Of a stretch of DNA of 64,000 nucleotides, positions 1 to 7,377 are shown piece after piece. The notes under the pieces were generated by a model, which was not told the origin of the DNA, did not search any database, and worked only from the letters and a program-made list of their open reading frames with translations. A program made the position numbers and the translations under genes. This stretch comes from Acinetobacter lwoffii (GTDB lineage: Bacteria; Pseudomonadota; Gammaproteobacteria; Pseudomonadales; Moraxellaceae), in NCBI RefSeq assembly GCF_029024105.1, contig NZ_CP118963.1, forward strand, positions 2,232,001 to 2,296,000. The letters are read 5' to 3'. Each line of letters begins with the position of its first letter. Position 1 is the first letter of the stretch.

Positions 1-556
1 ATACACGAATACTTTCGCCCTTGTTCACTTTACCGTTGTAAAGATTCCAAAGTTCTGGACGCTGGTTTTTCGGATCCCAACGATGTTTCGAATCACGGAA
101 TGAATAAACACGTTCCTTGGCACGTGATTTTTCTTCATCACGGCGCGCGCCACCAAAAGCAGCATCAAAACCGTATTTATCCAGGGCCTGTTTTAAGCCC
201 TGAGTTTTCATGATGTCGGTATATTTAGAACTACCGTGGTCGAACGGGTTAATACCTGCCTCAACCCCTTCTCTATTCTGATGCACGATCAAATCGAAAC
301 CATGGGTTTTCGCCATATTGTCCCGGAAAGTGATCATGTCTTTAAACTTCCAGCCTGTATCGACATGTAATAATGGAAATGGAAGTTTTGCTGGGTAGAA
401 CGCTTTTAGCGCAAGATGCAGCATGACCGCTGAATCTTTACCAATCGAATACAGCATGACCGGATTTTCAAACTCGGCAGCAACTTCGCGGATGATATGA
501 ATACTCTCAGCTTCAAGCTGTTTGAGATGAGTAAGTCTTTCCTCATTTAACGACAT
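1..556 (-). CDS. cysD: Sulfate adenylyltransferase subunit 2 (CysD), 3' part outside window
   Basis: CysD is the small catalytic subunit of ATP sulfurylase. With the GTPase CysN it makes adenosine 5'-phosphosulfate from sulfate and ATP, the first step of cytoplasmic assimilatory sulfate reduction. I translated the minus strand from the ATG at 556. It begins MSLNEERLTHLKQLEAE and continues through the PP-loop-like YSIGKDSAVMLHLAL, the HVDTGWKF segment and AFGGARRDEEKSRAKERVYS, all typical of CysD. About 185 of the usual ~300 residues are present; the rest lies beyond position 1. cysN would be expected just downstream, outside the window. Confidence 0.95.
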   Translation of the reverse strand, partial: MSLNEERLTHLKQLEAESIHIIREVAAEFENPVMLYSIGKDSAVMLHLALKAFYPAKLPFPLLHVDTGWKFKDMITFRDNMAKTHGFDLIVHQNREGVEAGINPFDHGSSKYTDIMKTQGLKQALDKYGFDAAFGGARRDEEKSRAKERVYSFRDSKHRWDPKNQRPELWNLYNGKVNKGESIRV

Positions 557-879
557 GGACAACACCAGCTTAGAAAAACGTGTACTTATGACACTTTTGA
601 AAATTTATATTCATTATAGTGATTTACTTATCCTATCCATTGCTTGTTTTATGATATTGATATATCAAAAGCTCATATAAAAATTCATCAATAATGAATA
701 TCAGTTTTTATGAATCAATGATTTGCACAATTCAAGCGATGATATTGTGTGGTAGAGGTATATATTAACCTGTCGCTAAACCAATAAAATCCTAGGAAAA
801 TAATCTAAAGTAGTGGTTCTCAAATAGTTAAAAAATTACTAGAGTAAGACTCAATTCTCCCTCTTGATATACTTCATTT
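557..879. other. Intergenic region upstream of cysD and of the gene at 880
   Basis: This AT-rich divergent spacer must hold the promoters of cysD (minus) and the gene at 880 (plus). The only clear structure is a perfect 12-bp palindrome, TTGATATATCAA, at 658-669, about 100 bp upstream of the cysD start. It could be an operator, but AT-rich palindromes also arise by chance. No RNA gene or terminator is visible. Confidence 0.5.
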
Positions 880-1422
880 ATGCCCTATAGCGCTTTTGAT
901 CTCACCACTGTAAAAACCCGTCTGGAACAGGCCCAGCTTGCTGGTTATATTTATCAGCACCAGCAACATATTTTGGTCTTGCAAGAACCTTTCAGTGATG
1001 ATGGCAAGCCTTTAAATATCTATCTGCAACACGAGCTGACCGCGGATCAAATTGGATTACAGTTTGGTCTGCGTTTGCAAGAAGGTCATTGGGAATTTCT
1101 AATCGGCGTTACTTATAGTAACCAGAACGCAGCTTACGAAATTGGTGCTGGCAACCTCAAAGGTGATCAAAAAGCCTTTAACTTATTATATGCCTTTTAT
1201 AATTATCCTAAAGCGTTCTATCTAGTGGCATTACCTTTGACAACCAACAGTCAGATTTTGGAGCAAACCTTGCAAAAGCAGCTTTTCAAGCAGCCTGATC
1301 TCGACTTCCTGAATACTGCAGTCAAGGTCAATCCTATGGGCGAACAAGTCAAATGGATGCAACACTATATTCTGCAACAGACTCTAGATATGAAAGTCCG
1401 GATTCAGACTGCCCTACTTTAA
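880..1422 (+). CDS. Uncharacterised 180-residue protein
   Basis: I do not recognise a family. The product is predicted to be soluble and cytoplasmic: there is no signal peptide or membrane segment, and it is rich in Gln, Leu and Tyr. The ATG at 880 has no convincing Shine-Dalgarno sequence before it, so translation may be weak or the transcript short-leadered. It is transcribed away from cysD and stands alone, with 315 bp before the next gene. Codon use looks like that of its neighbours, so a lineage-specific core protein is more likely than a recent import. An overlapping reading frame at 1353-1565 looks like a shadow and is not called. Confidence 0.7.
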   Translation: MPYSAFDLTTVKTRLEQAQLAGYIYQHQQHILVLQEPFSDDGKPLNIYLQHELTADQIGLQFGLRLQEGHWEFLIGVTYSNQNAAYEIGAGNLKGDQKAFNLLYAFYNYPKAFYLVALPLTTNSQILEQTLQKQLFKQPDLDFLNTAVKVNPMGEQVKWMQHYILQQTLDMKVRIQTALL

Positions 1423-1737
1423 ACTTGAACAGAAAAATTTGGAGATACTCAGGTCGATGTATCTCTATACTTTCTCAGGCAAGCACACACAGAATGCCAT
1501 GCTATTCAGAATTCCTATTGCCGCTATGGCATCACTTGCTCAAACATCCAGTTAGCTTCTTATAGTTTATTATTAATTTTAATAGTTCAATAATTATCAA
1601 ATAATCAACATATTCAATCCTTGTTTGTAAGGTTTTTTGTTATTTTTTTGCATACAAAATCAGCAATTACTGTTATCGTTATATCAATAAAAACTTTCAG
1701 ACACTTTTCCTAAAAACATAATTATAGAGATAAAGAA
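1423..1737. other. Intergenic region before the yqiJ-yqiK pair
   Basis: This AT-rich spacer has a 7-bp dyad, GAGATAC/GTATCTC, at 1442-1465 just after the preceding gene, possibly a weak transcription end. The sequence immediately before the next start (AGAGATAAAG) can serve as a ribosome-binding site. I see nothing else in it. Confidence 0.45.
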
Positions 1738-2373
1738 ATGTGGGAACTGTTTACGCATCCATCAAATATCGTATTTAGTATTAGCCTGAGCCTAATGCTG
1801 ATGTTTGCTGCACTAGAATGTATTCTATTGCTGCTTGGCGGCGGCTCTCAGCATATCTTCGAACAGTTTTTACCTGAAGATTCCCTGCAACCGGAAATAA
1901 GCCCGGATCAGTCTCCCGGTGTTTTCAGCAAAGTATTTGACTGGTTATATCTGGGGCGTCTGCCTTTATTTATCTGGCTAATCATTTTCCTGACCAGTTA
2001 TGGCTTGAGCGGTTTATTGATTCAGGGAATATTTGAGCGCCTGACCAGTCAGCTGTTTAACGTCTGGCTGATTTCTCCAGCCTGCCTGTTTCTGTGTATG
2101 CCTGTGGTGCGCTTTCTTGCCATGGCCGCCAGTAAACTCCTGCCCCAAGATGAAACCTCTGCGATTCATAGCGATGAACTCATCGGGCGTACCGCGACCA
2201 TTATTCTGGGAGATGCCAAAGTGAATTCTCCCGCACAAGCCAAAGTCCGGGATCAACATGGCCAGACCCATTATGTACTGGTCGAACCAGAAAACAATCA
2301 AATTTTAAATCAAGGTCAGAATGTAGTTCTAACCCACAAAACCAAGAACGGCTTTCAAGCCATTGCACTTTAA
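1738..2373 (+). CDS. yqiJ: YqiJ-like membrane protein with OB-fold domain
   Basis: This 211-residue inner-membrane protein has three hydrophobic stretches, at about residues 10-35, 70-95 and 105-125. They are followed by a soluble C-terminal OB-fold-like domain starting near DELIGRTATIILGD (about 142-155), the arrangement of E. coli YqiJ (about 210 residues). Proteins of this NfeD/YqiJ type are encoded next to flotillins and are thought to work with them in organising membrane microdomains. The flotillin gene follows after 37 bp on the same strand, which supports the assignment. The biochemical role of the family is not settled. The ATG has an AGAGATAAAG ribosome-binding region about 3 bases upstream. 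Confidence 0.85.
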   Translation: MWELFTHPSNIVFSISLSLMLMFAALECILLLLGGGSQHIFEQFLPEDSLQPEISPDQSPGVFSKVFDWLYLGRLPLFIWLIIFLTSYGLSGLLIQGIFERLTSQLFNVWLISPACLFLCMPVVRFLAMAASKLLPQDETSAIHSDELIGRTATIILGDAKVNSPAQAKVRDQHGQTHYVLVEPENNQILNQGQNVVLTHKTKNGFQAIAL

Positions 2374-2410
2374 TTTTATTTAGCTAGCACTCAATTGAGA
2401 CTTTACAACA

Positions 2411-4129
2411 ATGTTAACATTTGATTTATATAATATTTTAATTATTGCGGGAATTATTTTTGTGGCACTGGTGACCTTCGGTCTCATCATTGCACGCTTA
2501 TACCGTCGTTCAAGCAAGGAAATTTCCTTTGTGCGTACCGGTTGGGGTGGAGAAAAAGTGATTTTAGGTGGAGGCGCAATCGTGCTTCCGGTGTTACATG
2601 AAATTATTCCGGTAAATATGAACACCCTACGTCTTGAAGTCCGCCGTGCTGATGATCAGGCACTGATTACCCGTGACCGTATGCGGGTCGATGTCATGGC
2701 CGAATTCTATGTACGGGTCAAGCCTACCGCAGATTCAATTGCCACCGCAGCACAAACCCTTGGTCAAAAAACCATGTCACCGAATGAACTGAAAAATCTG
2801 GTGGAAGGTAAATTTGTTGATTCACTGCGCGCAGTGGCGGCAGAAATGGCCATGGAAGAACTGCATGAAAAACGCGTCGATTTCGTGCAAAAAGTTCAGC
2901 AAGTCGTTTCAGAAGATTTACATAAAAATGGTCTGGAGCTTGAAACGGTTTCCTTGACTGGACTGGATCAGACCGGATTTAAATACTTCAATCCGCAAAA
3001 TGCGTTTGATGCTGAAGGTCTGACCAAGCTCACTGAAACCATTGAAGACCGTCGTCGTAAGCGCAACCATATTGAACAGGATACCGATCTGGCGATTAAA
3101 ACCAAAAATCTGGAAGCTGAACAGGCGCGCCTGCAAATTATTCGTGAAGAAGAATATGCCAAACTGCAACAAGAACGTGAAATTGCCATTCGCCGTGCTG
3201 AACAGCTGGCTGAAATTGCCGCTCAGGAAGCCGGCAAAAAACGTGAAGCAGAAGAAGCACAAATTGCCGCTGAACGAGAAGTCGAACTCAAGCGTATTTT
3301 GGCCGCTCGTGATGTCGAAAATGAAAATATTCAAAAGGCTCAGCTGATTCAAAAAGCACAGGTCGAGCAAAAGAAAACCATTGAACTGGCTGAACAGGAC
3401 CGCGCCATTGCTATTGCGGAAAAATCACGTGCTGAATCTGAAGCTAAAGCCCAAGCTGATCAGGCACGTGCACAAGCGGTAAAAGCGGAAGAAGAAGTCA
3501 TTACCGTACGTCAAATCCAGCAGGCAGAGCGTCAAAAGGCAGTTGAGCTGGTCGCAGCCAAAGAACACGCTGAAAAAGATGCGATTGCAATTACAGTTGC
3601 TGCTGAAGCTGGCAAACAGGCGGCAGCAGATGATGCAGAAGCTGTGCGGATTGCGGCTGAAGCCGAAGCAGAAAAAGTCCGCCTTAAAGCCAAGGGTGAA
3701 GCGGATGCAAAAATCCTACTGGCTCAGGCAATGGAAAAACAGTATCAGGTGGATGCTGAAGGTACGCGTGCGGTCAATGAAGCCAATAACGTCCTGTCAC
3801 CTGAACAGGTCGAAATGCAGATTCGTCTGACCATGCTGAAATACTTGCCTGAAATTATCCGGGAAAGTGTCAAGCCAATGGAAAATATTGATGATATCAA
3901 GATTCTCCAAGTGAATGGCCTACATGGCGGTCATACCGGTGCCTGTCAGGCAGATGCCCATCATGAGAATGGTAATGTTGCTCTATCAGATCAGGTAGTG
4001 AATAGCGCCCTACGTTATCGTAGCCAAGCACCGCTTATTGACAGTCTGATGAGTGAGCTTGGTATTCAAGGTGGTGATATCAACGGCATGACTCAGAGCC
4101 TTAAAGCCAAAACTGGTACATCTGCCTAA
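2411..4129 (+). CDS. yqiK: Flotillin family protein (YqiK-like)
   Basis: This 572-residue flotillin-like protein is anchored by one N-terminal membrane helix (about residues 10-30). An SPFH/Band-7 domain follows (about 35-210, including GWGGEKVILGGG and RDRMRVDVMAEFYVRVKPTAD). A very long Glu/Ala/Lys-rich coiled coil covers about 215-470, and the tail contains the LPEIIRESVKPMENID segment typical of flotillins. E. coli YqiK (about 553 residues) has the same layout. Flotillins oligomerise in the cytoplasmic membrane and scaffold lipid microdomains. The gene is paired with yqiJ and ends 12 bp before a terminator-like hairpin, so the two probably form a bicistronic unit. Confidence 0.92.
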   Translation: MLTFDLYNILIIAGIIFVALVTFGLIIARLYRRSSKEISFVRTGWGGEKVILGGGAIVLPVLHEIIPVNMNTLRLEVRRADDQALITRDRMRVDVMAEFYVRVKPTADSIATAAQTLGQKTMSPNELKNLVEGKFVDSLRAVAAEMAMEELHEKRVDFVQKVQQVVSEDLHKNGLELETVSLTGLDQTGFKYFNPQNAFDAEGLTKLTETIEDRRRKRNHIEQDTDLAIKTKNLEAEQARLQIIREEEYAKLQQEREIAIRRAEQLAEIAAQEAGKKREAEEAQIAAEREVELKRILAARDVENENIQKAQLIQKAQVEQKKTIELAEQDRAIAIAEKSRAESEAKAQADQARAQAVKAEEEVITVRQIQQAERQKAVELVAAKEHAEKDAIAITVAAEAGKQAAADDAEAVRIAAEAEAEKVRLKAKGEADAKILLAQAMEKQYQVDAEGTRAVNEANNVLSPEQVEMQIRLTMLKYLPEIIRESVKPMENIDDIKILQVNGLHGGHTGACQADAHHENGNVALSDQVVNSALRYRSQAPLIDSLMSELGIQGGDINGMTQSLKAKTGTSA

Positions 4130-4140
4130 TATTACTTACT

Positions 4141-4168
4141 CAAAAAAGCGGTCATTGGCCGCCTTTTT
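4141..4168 (+). terminator. Terminator after the flotillin gene
   Basis: An A-run, GCGG, a short loop, CCGC and a T-run lie just after the yqiK stop. The stem has one mismatch or bulge, but the layout is that of an intrinsic terminator. The rest of the 258-bp gap before the next gene is AT-rich and unremarkable. Confidence 0.6.
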
Positions 4169-4387
4169 AATACCTATTCGGGGATAATTTTCAATATACG
4201 CTTATATATCTTATCTATTTCTTTATTAAGATTTGAAGCCGATGATGTTTGACATCATATACTGCTTCACTTCATCCATTTGGATATTGACTGTTCGTCA
4301 GAAATTATGAGATTCATCGATTGCTAGACTTGGTCTTCTATAAAAAAATTCTTATAGTAACTTAATAGTCTCAAGTAGCATTCTAAA

Positions 4388-5647
4388 ATGGCTTACTACT
4401 ATTCAGTTTCCACCTATAAAAAAAAATTCCTACTCACCCTCTTGGCATGCCTAGGTATTCCAATGAGTGCCTGTGCAAATAATCATGAAGATTCCAATGC
4501 AATTCACTCTCCCTCTCATCCTATTAATGTCATTATAGAGCCGTATTTGAATCAACCCACAAATATAAAAAAATTGTTTAAGACTAAAAACGCTAAGCAG
4601 CTTAAACAGATGCGGATTATGCATATTGACCTAGATTATATTTTTGATTCAGACCAACAACAGCAACAATCCAATATCCAAGCCTTGATCCAGCGTATTC
4701 AACAAATTCAGCCCAATACTATTTTTTTACAGGCTTTTGCTGATCCGGATGCCAATGGTTCTGCTAATCTGGTTTATTTTGAAAATCGGCATATTCCAAT
4801 GCGGGCCAATTTATTTCCTGAACTACTAAAACAGATCCGGCAACATACACAGGTCAAACAGATCTATGCGTGGCTGCCTTTAATAGCTTGGGAGCTACCA
4901 AAATCCTATCAGCTACAATATGTTAAACATAGTCAGGACAAAACACATGGTTATATCCGGCTATCCCCCTTTGACCCGACGAATTTAAAATATATTGCAG
5001 AAATTTTTCAGGACTTTATTCAGAAGAATGCTGTAGACGGTGTACTATATCACGACGATATTACCTTAAATGATTTTGAAGATGCTTCAGTAGTAGCACG
5101 GCAAGTCTATCAACAATGGGGATATGACTTGAAGTTACTGGAAGAGCCACAGCATCCACAGCAATCTGCTTTTGCAGCAGCCAAAACAGCTTATCTTGAT
5201 CAATTGGCTGCAGGAATCACTCGTCTGTTACAACATTATCGTCCTCAATTACTAACAGCACGAAATACTTACGCGCCTATCGTCTTACAGCCAGAAAGTG
5301 AAAAATGGTTTAGCCAGTCCGTGAGCAGCACTTTAAGATATTATAATTACAATGCCATTATGGCCATGCCTTATATGGAACAGGCAGGCGACCATCACCA
5401 ATTTTATTTAGACTTAATTCAGCAATCCAAAAAGTACGATCCAGATTTGGATCGTACCATTTTTGAATTACAGGCCACAGACTGGCGTAGCAATCAGAAG
5501 ATCGCTACCTCAGAACTAGTACAAACCATCCACTTTTTGCAACAACACGGGGTTAAGCATATCGGGTATTATCCCGATGACTTTGCGCAAGCACATCCTG
5601 CGGCAGTGGAGATAAAGTCGGTATTTCAAGTGGATCATTCACGCTAA
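4388..5647 (+). CDS. Stand-alone PgaB C-terminal-type glycoside hydrolase (dPNAG hydrolase-like), putative lipoprotein
   Basis: The product (419 residues) corresponds to the C-terminal hydrolase half of E. coli PgaB only; the deacetylase half is absent. Residues 1-29 look like a lipoprotein signal: KKK, a hydrophobic stretch, then MSAC with Cys29. From about residue 76 the hallmarks of the family (Pfam GHL13, CAZy GH153) appear in order: RIMHIDLDY (76-84), LQAFADPD (114-121), FENRHIPMRA (131-140), IYAWLP (159-164), YIRLSPFD (189-196), YHDD with acidic residues 223-224, TARN (290-293), QPESEKWF (301-308), AMPYME (326-331) and GYYPDDF (393-399). Known PgaB hydrolase domains cleave partly deacetylated poly-N-acetylglucosamine in the periplasm. 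The gene converges on pgaABCD and overlaps the pgaD 3' end by 95 bp. The operon PgaB has lost these motifs, so this protein may supply the activity in trans. No strong Shine-Dalgarno is visible before the ATG. Confidence 0.88.
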   Translation: MAYYYSVSTYKKKFLLTLLACLGIPMSACANNHEDSNAIHSPSHPINVIIEPYLNQPTNIKKLFKTKNAKQLKQMRIMHIDLDYIFDSDQQQQQSNIQALIQRIQQIQPNTIFLQAFADPDANGSANLVYFENRHIPMRANLFPELLKQIRQHTQVKQIYAWLPLIAWELPKSYQLQYVKHSQDKTHGYIRLSPFDPTNLKYIAEIFQDFIQKNAVDGVLYHDDITLNDFEDASVVARQVYQQWGYDLKLLEEPQHPQQSAFAAAKTAYLDQLAAGITRLLQHYRPQLLTARNTYAPIVLQPESEKWFSQSVSSTLRYYNYNAIMAMPYMEQAGDHHQFYLDLIQQSKKYDPDLDRTIFELQATDWRSNQKIATSELVQTIHFLQQHGVKHIGYYPDDFAQAHPAAVEIKSVFQVDHSR

Positions 5648-6113
5648 ATTCCACCAGTTTCCCCTGTATAGAATAATATAGAGTAATATTTTTGGCAGAA
5701 CTTAAGGTATGAATAGCAACTGGGCTAATTTCAAAAGAAGCGGCTAATTCATCAAATTTAACTTCTTTAGGCGCAGTACGGCGTTCGTTCCCCTTGAAAC
5801 GGATCCAGTTATAACTTGCCCAGATAAACAAACTGACAATAAAGCAAGCCACTAGAATAGCAATATCTCCTAGGGTCGTATTGCCATGAGTAACCGGATC
5901 AACTGCTAATTGATGGATTGCTGTCCTACCTTCAAACCACCATAGACCTAGGGTAAGGAGTGGCATAAATAGCCACATCCAGCATATCCACCCTAAACCT
6001 ATTAAACTATAGCCCACTGTTTTATGGCGAACATATTCTGGTTTATCAATATATTCCGGCAATTCCAGTTGAGATAGATCTGTTATTATTCTTTCATTTT
6101 TAACGTTGTTCAT
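5553..6113 (-). CDS. pgaD: PNAG synthase accessory protein PgaD
   Basis: PgaD is the small membrane partner of the PgaC glycosyltransferase and is needed for c-di-GMP-dependent PNAG synthesis in E. coli. The protein (186 residues from the chosen start) has two strong membrane helices, near residues 36-60 and 90-115. A cytoplasmic tail of roughly 70 residues makes it longer than E. coli PgaD (137). I chose the ATG at 6113 because GAGGAAGAAG lies just upstream; an in-frame GTG at 6140 is possible but has no such site. The start overlaps the end of pgaC by 14 bp, indicating translational coupling. The last 95 bp are antisense to the 3' end of the convergent hydrolase gene. Confidence 0.88.
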   Translation of the reverse strand: MNNVKNERIITDLSQLELPEYIDKPEYVRHKTVGYSLIGLGWICWMWLFMPLLTLGLWWFEGRTAIHQLAVDPVTHGNTTLGDIAILVACFIVSLFIWASYNWIRFKGNERRTAPKEVKFDELAASFEISPVAIHTLSSAKNITLYYSIQGKLVEFSVNDPLEIPTLSPLPQDVLAQSHRDNTRYA

Positions 6114-7377
6114 AGTCTTCTTCCTCAGGTCGAAATCCACGGTCAGGACTTACCCATCGTGCACGTTGTTGTTTTTTAAATATAGTTTTAGGAAGTGCAA
6201 CTACTGTGGTCAACATGGTAATCATCCAAAAGAATAAGGGATACCAGATCACCCAGAAGTAATTTCTTAGCATACGGTCTTTGTCATAGTACCTATCAAT
6301 ATAAAGGCTCACAAAAAACTGGATTAGACAAGTGATACCTAAAACCACACCATACCATTGCGGCAATAAAGTCTGAATCGCCCACTCCCCGGGAAGCGGC
6401 ATAAACACTCCATACACATACAATACAATGATCCCAAACATGAAATAAGCCCATATCACGCTAATAATTGATTCAATAGCAATCGGCCACATTCGACGTA
6501 AGCGCCATTTAAATATTTTAGGAATATAGGCAAATAACACTTCAATTCCACCTTGTGCCCAACGTAAACGCTGCTTCCAGAGCCCTTTAAAAGTTTCAGG
6601 CATATATATATAGCACAAAGCTTTGGGTACATATTGCAAGTCCCAATGATCGAACTGCAGCCGCCAAGACACGTCAATATCTTCAGTGATCATATCATCA
6701 CGCCAGTAACCGATCCGGTTCAACGCAGTCTTACGAAAGCCGACAATCGCACCGGAAACCGTAAAAATACGTCCGTAGGTTCGTTGTGCCCGCTTGATCA
6801 AACCAATAATTGAAGAAAACTCTCCAACCTGAATTTTACCCAGTATACTGGAACGGTTAATGATTCGGGGATTACCAGTCACTGCACCAACACGTGGAAA
6901 CTTGATCAGATGATGCATCATCCATAATACCGAATGAGGATGCAACAAAGCATCTCCATCAATACAAATCAGATATTCAAACTGACTAACCATCGTACCT
7001 GATCTTAATGCATAGGCCTTGCCTTGGTTTTCTGCCAGATGTACTACTCTCAGCTGAGGATATTGGGTTTCGAGTTCATCCAGAATGTTACCTGTACCAT
7101 CCGTACTGCCATCATTGACTGCAATTACCTCAAAATTTGGATATTGGCTTTGCATGGCAAAGCGAATGGTATCTCGCACCTGCTCTGCTTCATTAAAACA
7201 AGGAATAATAATGCTACAGCCCTGTTTTGAAGGTTCAGGAATAATGGGTTGTTTGATCTCATGTTTCAGATAAAACCAGATTCCACCTGCAATCCATAAC
7301 CATGCCATAAAGAGTGGATAGAAAAAAGCAAAGCCAAAGTAAAGGTCACTCAGCTGTAATTGATTAATCCATTCCAT
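6100..7377 (-). CDS. pgaC: Poly-beta-1,6-N-acetylglucosamine synthase PgaC
   Basis: This family-2 glycosyltransferase of 425 residues polymerises UDP-GlcNAc into PNAG at the inner membrane. An N-terminal membrane helix (about 12-36) precedes a GT-A domain with SIIIPCFNE (55-63), VNDGSTDGTG (87-96), DGD (140-142, metal/UDP binding), TEDIDVSWRL (231-240, catalytic base) and QRLRW (269-273, product binding). Several C-terminal membrane helices follow (about 295-390). The set matches E. coli PgaC and IcaA. Its ATG overlaps the pgaB stop as TAATG, so the two genes are translationally coupled. Confidence 0.97.
   Translation of the reverse strand: MEWINQLQLSDLYFGFAFFYPLFMAWLWIAGGIWFYLKHEIKQPIIPEPSKQGCSIIIPCFNEAEQVRDTIRFAMQSQYPNFEVIAVNDGSTDGTGNILDELETQYPQLRVVHLAENQGKAYALRSGTMVSQFEYLICIDGDALLHPHSVLWMMHHLIKFPRVGAVTGNPRIINRSSILGKIQVGEFSSIIGLIKRAQRTYGRIFTVSGAIVGFRKTALNRIGYWRDDMITEDIDVSWRLQFDHWDLQYVPKALCYIYMPETFKGLWKQRLRWAQGGIEVLFAYIPKIFKWRLRRMWPIAIESIISVIWAYFMFGIIVLYVYGVFMPLPGEWAIQTLLPQWYGVVLGITCLIQFFVSLYIDRYYDKDRMLRNYFWVIWYPLFFWMITMLTTVVALPKTIFKKQQRARWVSPDRGFRPEEEDYEQR

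Noticed and set aside
1353..1565. 70-codon open frame overlapping the end of the gene at 880
   Set aside because: Different frame from a real-looking gene, no ribosome-binding site, composition not protein-like.
2918..3370. 150-codon minus-strand open frame inside the flotillin gene
   Set aside because: Antisense to the repetitive Glu/Ala coiled-coil coding region, which commonly yields Phe/Leu-rich shadow frames.
5553..6140. Longer pgaD starting at the GTG at 6140
   Set aside because: No ribosome-binding site before the GTG, while GAGGAAGAAG precedes the ATG at 6113.
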